Source: Plakobranchus ocellatus (Eukaryota; Mollusca; Gastropoda; Plakobranchidae). From it: 25,884 bases of DNA. The DNA is taken from positions 1,252,519 through 1,278,402 of the forward strand of contig BLXT01004995.1 in the NCBI GenBank assembly GCA_019648995.1. The letters are read 5' to 3'. The notes under the pieces are model-generated. The model ran no database searches, had not been told where the DNA came from, and saw only the letters and a program-made list of their open reading frames with translations. This document shows, piece by piece, positions 1 through 9,300 of this stretch (its first letter is position 1; each line of letters opens with the position of its first letter). A program made the position numbers and the translations under genes.

Positions 1-3000
1 ATGCTGTTTGTTATTTATTAACCCAGCTCAATTATGAATAGATAAAGGAACATCTCAACCAGCATCTTATTTTGATCTTAATTTTTATATTGGCATCTCA
101 TTTTATTTCATACAGCATGCATGTTACTTAGATTTTGATTCTAGAATTTGCTTAGATCTGGATATATAAAGTGGCATCTCATGTCGACACTTGGATTATT
201 TGTACCCTGTCTTTCTCTCTCTCTTTCTCTCCTCTGAATCACGGTGTTGCCATTCTACTCACCCTTTCTTCTAGTAAAAAACAACTACAGTAGAATATCA
301 TTTTTTTTTCTAACACAGCAGAATGATTAAATTCACAAGAAAAAATATTATCATATATGCATATAATTACCTTATTTAGTGCTGTGAAAGTCTTTTCTTT
401 TTCTAAGAGCACAAGGAGTAAAGCCCACTTTGACAATGATGTAGAATTTTGCCGCTGATAGTCATCTTAATAGCCGTCACTGATTTAGATTCTTTCAAGA
501 AGTATACAATGTTATCATTCTAGTCTTCATTTTGAAACGCCCATCTTTATATTCTTATGTATAAAGTAAGAGCTGTATTTTATTTTTAGAGCACACTAGT
601 TTATTGTACGCCTTTTTTTGATTGTTGGATTAGGGGTCACTGGTCATACTCAAAAGCAGAGAGGCATGTTTCCCACTCCCTGGTATTGATTAGAGCAATA
701 GATTTATATGCTGAGAAGAAAGTTAGGGAAACCAATTTATCTTCCTGTTTGTAGTATAATGATATATATGTATTGAGCTCACTGGCATGTCAACCTAAAA
801 CTCACTCTAATCGCAAACTTGTTTTGACCAACACATTTTCCATTGTTTTTTTTTTTGTTTTTTTTAAAGAGATCAGGTTGTTATCAATCTTTGCCTAAGG
901 GCATGGTATAATCTCCCTGCAAATTTGTACATTCATGCAAAATTATTTATTAGACTATGTCACATTTTGTTGCATTTTAAGCTTCATCATTACATATTTG
1001 TTTGTGTGTGAATATGTTGCTACACCAATCTAAATAACTAGAAGTGGATATAAAAACAAAATTTCATTTAAAGTGGGTATTGGAAGCCTGGTTTTTTTTC
1101 CATCTTTTCAATGATTTCCAAAAAGAACATCAAGGCACAGACAGAATAAACATATTTATTTACAATTATCAAAATTAGTGAACAATAAACTTAGCATGTC
1201 GCTTTTTTTTTTTTTCTTAAAAGAATTGTGAAGCTAGGGCAGAAGAAACTTGGCACATTGATATGTTTATTTACTATTGCAAAGCTAAATGAAGAGCCTT
1301 TGTGAGTATCCTTATGGGAAAAGTTCTATTTAAATAAAAATTTCATTTTGACTGGTTTTGTATATTTGTCTATAAATTAGACTGAATACTGCATTGTTTC
1401 ATTCTGAAACTGAAAGAATAAATATATGCTTTATTTTCCATTAACGATTAATTTGTTATAAATTACTAAAGAAAGTTACAACTTTGGTGTTATATTGATT
1501 TGTAGCATTTATGTTTCAACATTGCTGTTAATGCCACAAAAATTGCTTGTTGATTCATATTAACATATTATTTTGATTTACAAATATGAAAGAGAAGTTT
1601 TTAATCTGAAGATCAGAGATTTTGTTTAATATTTATGACATTAAGGTCATTTCTACTAAAGGTGGTCAATATAAAGTTAGTCATTTAAGAAGTTTTAAAT
1701 TGATAGTTCTTTTTTTTTTATGGTTTTTTTTTTTTTAATATCTCCTCTTTATTTTTGGGCAAAGCATCTTTTTGTTATACGAAAATTAATATGTACAAGG
1801 AGATTCAAAATGAAGCAGCAGATTCAAGAGATATCTCAGATAATGAATGTAATGTCAGTAGTATTAAAGTTTGAGGTTGGTTTTATTTTTGCCTACTACC
1901 AAGAAAATGTGAGGTATCAATTTCTGAAAGCATTCCCCAAATGTGAATCTTTCAGTCCTTTGAATACCAGTATGTAAGAGTCTCTATACCTTTTATGAAT
2001 ATAATTTGTAAATCTTTTCTCTTTTTGTCCGATGTTTAAACGAATTTGCATAAAAAGAGCACTTGTCTTTCAAAAGAATTTTCTAGGCTGCTTATATTTT
2101 CCTTTTTTTTTTCTAACAAGAGCATCATTTTTAGCACAAGATAATTTAATTTATTGATGTCCAGTTTAAAAGAAGGCAGGCAAATGTATTTCAACATTTA
2201 TCTCTCATCCTTTTTTTTTTTTATAGTTGATTTTGTATGCAGCTAAAACCAGTATGGATTATACATGCTCAATTTTGCCTTGTTTGAAAATTGGATGCTA
2301 AGGCCAATGCATTCCTCTTTATTAAAGTTAATTTTGTTTGACATCTCTGAAATTAATAAGTGTTGTGTTTTACTGATATAGGGCATCGATTTCCTAAAAT
2401 TTTATTGATTTGCATGTGCAAGGTTTAGTAAATAAAGGAAATGCTGTAATTTAAATCAAAATTAACAGCTGAAAAATTTATCATTGTCCCCACAAAACAT
2501 TTTTTTTCCTTAGTCACAAAAGGTATTTAAAGAAAGGGTGAAACAGTAATAAAGTGGCTTTACCATGCAATGGAGATTGCTAGTTACACCAAGCATGCCA
2601 GCATATTGAGATTTCAGGAGATCACCTGCCAGTTGATCTATCAAAGGGCATTGTTTTTTTTCTCATTTACAAAACGTGAATTGTAGGCTTCATCAGAAAA
2701 TTTGCTAGGAATAATGCAGTCTGCAGGCATTTTTTATGCTTAGCCTGATGCATGATAAACTTTAGTAATATTAATAGCTTTATTTGCAAAAGCATCTAAA
2801 TTCATATGAATTTTTTCTTTATATTGTGTGTGAAATATGGCCCTCAAAAAGTGATCATTATGAATAGCAACTCAAATTAGAATGATCTATGATCTATCAT
2901 AATATTTATCATAAATGTTGCCATTCATTGTGAACTGTTAAATAACTTTGCTTACATTCAGAAGTGATGCTTTTAACTCTGCCTTTTTCATGTGAGGTGT

Positions 3001-6000
3001 AGATTATTCTTTGCTGTCTTCTGTATTTTATTAAACATTAATTCAAGTGCCTGTAAAATTTGTCTTCTCTGAATTCCTGGATGATTTCATTGTACTTCAT
3101 TCATTTTTTCCCCTAATGCTTTTGTTGTGTTTACGGCCTTTTTTTTTTTATTTTTGAAAAAATTATGGTTTAAAATAAAAGGCAGTTTGTTTAGGTCCGA
3201 GTTGTGAAAGTTGTACTGAAAAGTTAATCTTTTGTGTGACAGTACATCAAATGAGTGAAGGTATGGCTAAAGAATGTTAGTCAATGTGATTTATAACAAT
3301 TTTTTTTCCACAATTATGAGCATGGTAAAATACATGTAGTAATTTTAACAATAACAGTGTTTTTCTCAAAATAACAAGACCATGTATGGATCTGGTTAGA
3401 CAGAAATTGTAGATCTTTTTACAAGAAAAATTGATTTCTTTTCTTCTGAACCAAATCTTTTGTCTGAACGTGCTTCACTTTTGCCATGGTGATGAGTCGT
3501 AATTGTATCAAGGACAAAAATGTTCCTAAACATCAATTATAATTTATATACATGTATATGTATGTGTTTTTTATCAGGAGCACTGGAGGAGGATTGTCTC
3601 AATTGCTACTTATGCCCACAGAGTTTAAGCAACTGGCAGGTCAAATATTGTGAGACTAATTCAAATCAGTATTTGGCAAAATTAATAATATACTTGACAA
3701 AAAGCATTTGAAATTAGATTTTCCTTCTTTCAAATGCTTTTCTCAAAAATGTAAACTCATCAAATCAATATTTATCTCTACCCAATTTTCATCTTTGCAA
3801 CATTTATAAAATGAAGTTAGTCTTATCAGAATCAGAGGCAAAAAATGTTAAAAATGCAACTCATGACTAATTTGGATTGATCTAAACATGAAATGATCCC
3901 ATAAATCTGTAAACCCAATCCATCAGGCTAAGTGTTAAGCAAAAAGTCATGGAAAAATCATTAGAGACATCTGAATAGCTAATCCATAAATATTCTTTAC
4001 AGTACTGAAGGATTTAGTGTGCTTTTTTTTTTTTTTTCGATTATAGATTGATCATTGTGAATCAGTCATATCATGCTGATAGTGCCATACTTTGGTCATA
4101 TTCCTTTTTTTTTTTTTCTGTCCTTTGTTTAAACATCTTTCATTTTTCAAATTTCTGACTCATTTCGTGAAAAAAAGAAACAAACATTATTTCAATCATC
4201 TGATGCTGCAGCCTTGGGTGTGTTTGCTTCTTAAAATTGTGCATTTCTGCCAATCCAAAATTTTTTTATAGTCCTTTTTTTAAAGATCATATTTCTGTTT
4301 TAGTTTTTTTGCACTTTTATTATTGCCTATTATTTGTGATTTGTTGCTTTGGTATCTTTTTGTGTGATGGAACATTACATACAAAATTAAATATAATGCT
4401 CAGCATAGGCCCATTCTCTTTGGTTGGCTAGTCATGTTCCCTCTCAAGGTAAGAAGCATGAGAGTCAATATTCGAGTCATTTGTTTTGTTTCGCACTTCA
4501 GTGAAGTAATTCTGTGTTGTGTTAATTCTGTCTCTCTTGAGTAGATACTGCAACATGATTATTTAATTTTTGCATGGATTACACATTAATTTGTTCGACT
4601 TCATGTTATTTTGTGATAAACCACAGAGATAAAAAAGTTCATGTTTCACTTTTGTTCTTGTGGGAAAAGTATCATTGGCACTCAATTATTCCAAACAATG
4701 TGCTTCATCTAGCAGAGCTCTATGTGAGAGTGAAAAAGAAGTAAATTTTCTTAAATATGAACGACATTTGTAATTTTTAGCATATAAATGTTATATCCCC
4801 GGAAAGGATTTCGTATTTTGGGACTGCTATTTGTCCAGCCTGTGCATGTTCATCCTCACCAAATTATGAAAAGTGCACTTGTCTAAAATATGTCAAAATA
4901 TGTCTTGAGATCAGTTCCAATGATTGAATTCTTTTAAATGGCAATTTTGATAAAAACACATTTATTTGAAGAACATTTTTTGCTTTTCAATGCAGTTTTA
5001 TACTCTTCCAGAGCTTACAGTTTAACCTCAGTAGCGAAAAAAAAAAGCGATAACAGATCGTCTCCAGCGAAAATTCAAAATGAGTTTTATGATTTTTGGT
5101 GATTCAAAATTATGCCAGTCTGAGTTGAATTCACATGTGAGAAAAAAAAAGGAAAAAATCCCATATCTTGGCCTATAATCAGCACGGCTCTTCCCATTTC
5201 TTACCAATGCAAGCCTCACAAAAAAAATTTTGACTTGTTTCAGTAGTTCAGAAGTTCAATAGGGAACTTCCAATTCTGACTAGTCTTGAGACATGTGTAA
5301 AAATGGTTTCAAGACATATGAAGAGTCTTAGAATAAAATGAGTCACATCTATTCTTGATCATTTATTTAATCAGTATAAACAATATTCATTGATTATCTT
5401 AATTGATAGAACAGTTTCTTTACTGGTATAAGATATTGGAGCCCATATGGTAAATTTCAATGGAAAAAATGCAAAGACATATAAGTGAAAAAAAATATTG
5501 GCCCCTTTTCTCATTTTTTAAATGGCTTATACATGTAGCATGTTTTGTCATAAAATTCTGGATGTAAAGAGAGGGATTTTTTTTTAATTCATAAAGAAGT
5601 TTTTTTATTGAGCTTTAGAACTATCAAATGATCAATAACTGTTTTAATATTGATCACCTTGTATACTGCACACTGTTTTGTTGTCTTGTATTTGCCCTCT
5701 AAGTTGAAAGCTAAAAAGCAATACAATTTTTTTCATGACTCTAAGATTTTTAATATAAAAGATAAGACAATAATTTAAAATTCAAAAATATTTTGAAATG
5801 TATTTACTTTACAAATTTATCATTTATTATGAATTGATATGGCGTTATGAAAGAAAAGAAATTTTTTTTCAATAAACCATACTTATTTTTTATTAGAGTT
5901 AAGTGAGTTGAAAATTGAAATTTAATTATAAACAGGTTTATCCTCTGTCTCTTACTATTTATGAGGATTTTATTATTTAAATCATCAAATATTTTTTTTC

Positions 6001-6012
6001 AACTGATGCATA
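1..6012. other. AT-rich non-coding flank downstream of ATG10
   Basis: No convincing gene was found on either strand. The longest open frames are 60 to 90 codons with no recognisable domain, and several begin inside homopolymers. The plus strand carries many T runs of 8 to 13 bases (near 850, 1203, 1711, 1727, 2104, 2212, 3139, 4024 and 4105), with few comparable A runs before about 5030. That asymmetry resembles the sense strand of introns. One weak terminal-exon candidate is listed separately. Confidence 0.6.
3578..3653 (+). other. Weak candidate terminal coding exon
   Basis: A good acceptor (a T-rich stretch ending in TTATCAG) precedes a locally less AT-rich stretch. Read with one leading base, it encodes 24 residues beginning STGGGLSQLLLMPTEF and ends in TGA at 3651-3653. 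I do not recognise the peptide. All three frames stay open for at least 16 codons, so the frame is not decided by the sequence. No upstream exon joins to it. It could equally be chance; the plus-strand T bias of the flank is the only supporting context. Confidence 0.15.
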
Positions 6013-6018
6013 TTTATT
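6013..6018 (-). terminator. Candidate poly(A) signal of ATG10
   Basis: TTTATT on the plus strand reads AATAAA on the minus strand, about 255 bp after the ATG10 stop codon. A nearer ATTAAA lies immediately after the stop (plus 6260-6265) but runs straight into a genomic A tract, so the distal hexamer is preferred. No transcript evidence is available. Confidence 0.35.
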
Positions 6019-6271
6019 TTCATTGGTTCATTATCAAAAATGTTCATCCCATGCAGAAAAAGTATTACTTTGTGCATGCTACGGAAAACTAACCTTAAAA
6101 TAAACGATCCGAATAAGAAATTATTGTGTATGTGTGTGTGTGATGTCTTTCTTCATACAATAAATACATGTATAATGTATTGGATATTACATTTAAAGGA
6201 AAAATACAAAAAAGCAGCTTGGAAGTTCTCTTTAAAAACAAGTGTTTTGTTGTTTTTTTTTTTTAATTCAT

Positions 6272-6350
6272 TCACTCAAAGATATAGGCCGGTGATATTT
6301 GAAGAGCAGTGAGTGGACCCACAGTGCTTAGCCATGTAGCCAGATAATGT
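6272..6350 (-). CDS. ATG10: ATG10 terminal coding exon 6
   Basis: 79 bp including TGA at 6274-6272. One leading base completes K370, followed by HYLATWLSTVGPLTALQISP and a short tail ending FE. The WLS-VGP-L segment is the conserved ATG10 C-terminal helix. The other two frames give no family match. Confidence 0.9.
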
Positions 6351-9300
6351 CTGTGAAAGCAAAAAATGGAGATTGTGGAGGTACATGTATTTTTGTTTTG
6401 TGTATTATCATGGCTTTTTAATACATTAGGGAGGACATAAAGCTATACACCATATTAAGTAACAAATGCTTCCATGCTATTAGGAACAGTACGTTTTAAA
6501 AATTCTTAATTAATGTAATAAAAAAGGAGATATTTCATTGTTTTAAAAAAAGCAGTTACAAATCGAATACAACAAAAACTTTACAAGGCTGGTGCCTTGT
6601 CTATCAAAAATCTGAGATAGATGTTTCCTGGAGTCATAAAATAAGGGCATTGTTGTTTCTTATTATTCGAATATTACATTCACCTACTTGCCCTGCTCTT
6701 TTCCTTTGCCCCGGGTCACCTGTGCCATAAGATCACCTGTATGACAAGGATGAAGCTGCAAGTAAGGTCGTCCCAACAGCGGATGTTCCTGAATATAATC
6801 AAATAGGACCATGTGACAGTCCCGCCAAATACGTTTTTCTCTTTAAATATTTGAGATTCAAACAAAGTAGAAAATCATATCTTTGTAAATTAAAAATGGA
6901 ACATTTCTATCTGTATATGCTGTGATCTATTGTGTTGCAATTTGAAGCAAAGGATTACGAAAACACTTTTTTGAAGGCAGCAATATTTTATGCTTTAAAC
7001 TTTAATGGAGGAAATGATTTGTTTGAAATCAGAGTAAGGCTTTTATAACAATCATGAAAGCATAGCTGCTGGGCAGCAGGGTTTAATATTCTGATATGTG
7101 ATATCAATTATAGATTTTAATACATTTTGAGGAAAGTGTTACAAAAATGAAGGCTATAGAACTTTATAACAATATTCATTCACATCAAACCTGTTGAGTC
7201 AAAGTAGCCCATTTATTTTCTTCAATGAAAGACTGATAACTTTGAGGACACAACTTCCACACTTCATTCAAGGGCAGCAATTTACCATCTGACCAAAAGA
7301 AAAAAACAGTATTCAATCTCTAAAGTTGCCAGCATAGCATTTTTATGCCCATCTTCTTGTTAAACCAGAGTTATGTAAATCCAAAATGTACCTTCTCTTA
7401 CAAAATGTTGGTTGCAAATTTTTTTCGTTTGTTAAATAAGTTTACTTCTGTTATTATTGTTATTTATCCATTGGAGAGAAATATTAAACATGATTTCAAC
7501 TAAACTTTTCTGTCAACATTTTATCAGGACCACTTTAACCAAATATTAAATAAAAAAAAAAAGAAAAGAAAACTTGTCATGTTCCTAGGTACAGTTATTT
7601 TTATCTCTGAAATACAATGTAGTAAAAATATAAAATATAGTATTCATTTGATTATTCTTCAAGAATAAATGTAATTTAAAAAGAAATTCTGATAATAGCA
7701 TATTGCAAGTTTAAATACATTCGTTCAAAAAAAAAAGCCTGAGACCTCACTTTTGAAACAATTTAAATCGATGAGAACTAATTCTTAACACAATGCTTTT
7801 TTTGTTTTGCTTTGTTTCTTAGTTAGTTTGTGTGTCTTGTGAGCAATGCTAGGTCTATATAAAATGTGAAATCAATAAAGTTTACTCAGAGGAAAGCATA
7901 TCATAAAGAAAAAATCTAACATTCTCATCCATTTTAAATGATATGAACCTCATTGAAAAGGGTTATAAATGGAGGAATTAAGCAAATGTTTCCAAAAATT
8001 ATGTTTGGATTTTGAATAATCACAATTGCACACAAATGAATAGAACCATGGAATTTTTTATCACATCTTTCCAATATCTTTTTTTTTGTTTTGTTTTTTT
8101 TGTCAGTAGAATTCATACTTTGATCATTTCTATCTCCTTACAAGAAAGTATTTTTTTTTTAATCTTTGAACCCAAAACAATATGCAATGAAATAAACGTC
8201 TTTTTTTTTTCTTTAAAGTGATCTCCAATAAATCAAAATGTGACTGATATTCCTTGATGTCTTATATTATGGTTATGAAATTAGAATTTGACCTCATCAA
8301 ATTGCCGATCCATGTTTTAACTTGTTTGACTTTTTGAAGCGTTGTCATGTTATGATTTTCCCATATGGTTTTATTAAATATAAAGATTCAATAAACCTGG
8401 TGTAAAAACGTTGAAATACAGAACGGGAACACAGTAGCTTTCACTGTAGACGACATGGTATTCGTAAGTGAGAGGTGTTCCCTGTTGTTGGCACATCAAC
8501 ATGAACGCGTCATCCTATGAGTCCCGGGGAAAAAAGAAAAAAAGAAAAGTAAACTGTTTGTAAGGTTAATTTCTGATTCTTTTTAAACTTCACTGTCCCT
8601 ACAAACAACATATCCATTGCTCCCATTTATTTTCTACCAAAAAAAGTAAACCGTTCGTATGATTACTTTCTGACTCTTTTTAAAATTCACTGCCCTGACA
8701 AGATAATTATGCATTTTCCCCACTTATATTCTTCTTGAACTAATTTTTGCCAAAATATTAATCTTACTATGATTTATGAAGGAACTGAGGGCAAAAGTGT
8801 AACACCCATACAAGTTTTTCTGGTGCGCGAATAAAATCCATAAAAATTTGGATATATGCAAAGCTTGCCCACAATGTTTAATATGGGCATATAATATTTT
8901 AAAAGTAAAAACTGTTTTCCACAATTTTAGGGTTTTTATCTTTCAAAGAATTTTCGACAATCAACTCAGTCTCTTCTTCGCACTGTTAACTCCATATCTG
9001 AAACAATAGCAATGCTATTCAGTAACTTTGAACGGTAAAATAGTGTAAAAAATCTGGTGTGTAAATTTTTCTCTCCATAGAAAACCTCTGTAAGCGAATT
9101 GTTGAAAGCAGCAATGAGTTTGGCTAATATCATTTATTATAGGAACAGCATTTTCTCTCAATATAGTTGAAACGATTGCATTTATTTAATTAGTTCAACG
9201 CATTTTGTGATAAAACAAAGATTGGAATCTGAGTCTCAAACCTCTGTATCGCTCTCCATCTCACTCTCCATATCCTCTAAACAAGTCGAATATGTATTAA

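Noticed and set aside
239..436. A possible minus-strand exon reading WALLLVLLEKEKTFTALNK before a GTAATT donor.
   Set aside because: The acceptor (TCAAAG) is poor and there is no flanking exon or family match.
1790..1882. A possible plus-strand exon reading KEIQNEAADSRDISDNE and ending in TGA.
   Set aside because: No convincing acceptor precedes it, no partner exon was found, and a frame of this length is expected by chance in 6 kb.
6040..6312. A 90-codon plus-strand ORF.
   Set aside because: It overlaps ATG10 exon 6 in antisense and is Lys/Phe/Cys-rich AT sequence with no domain.
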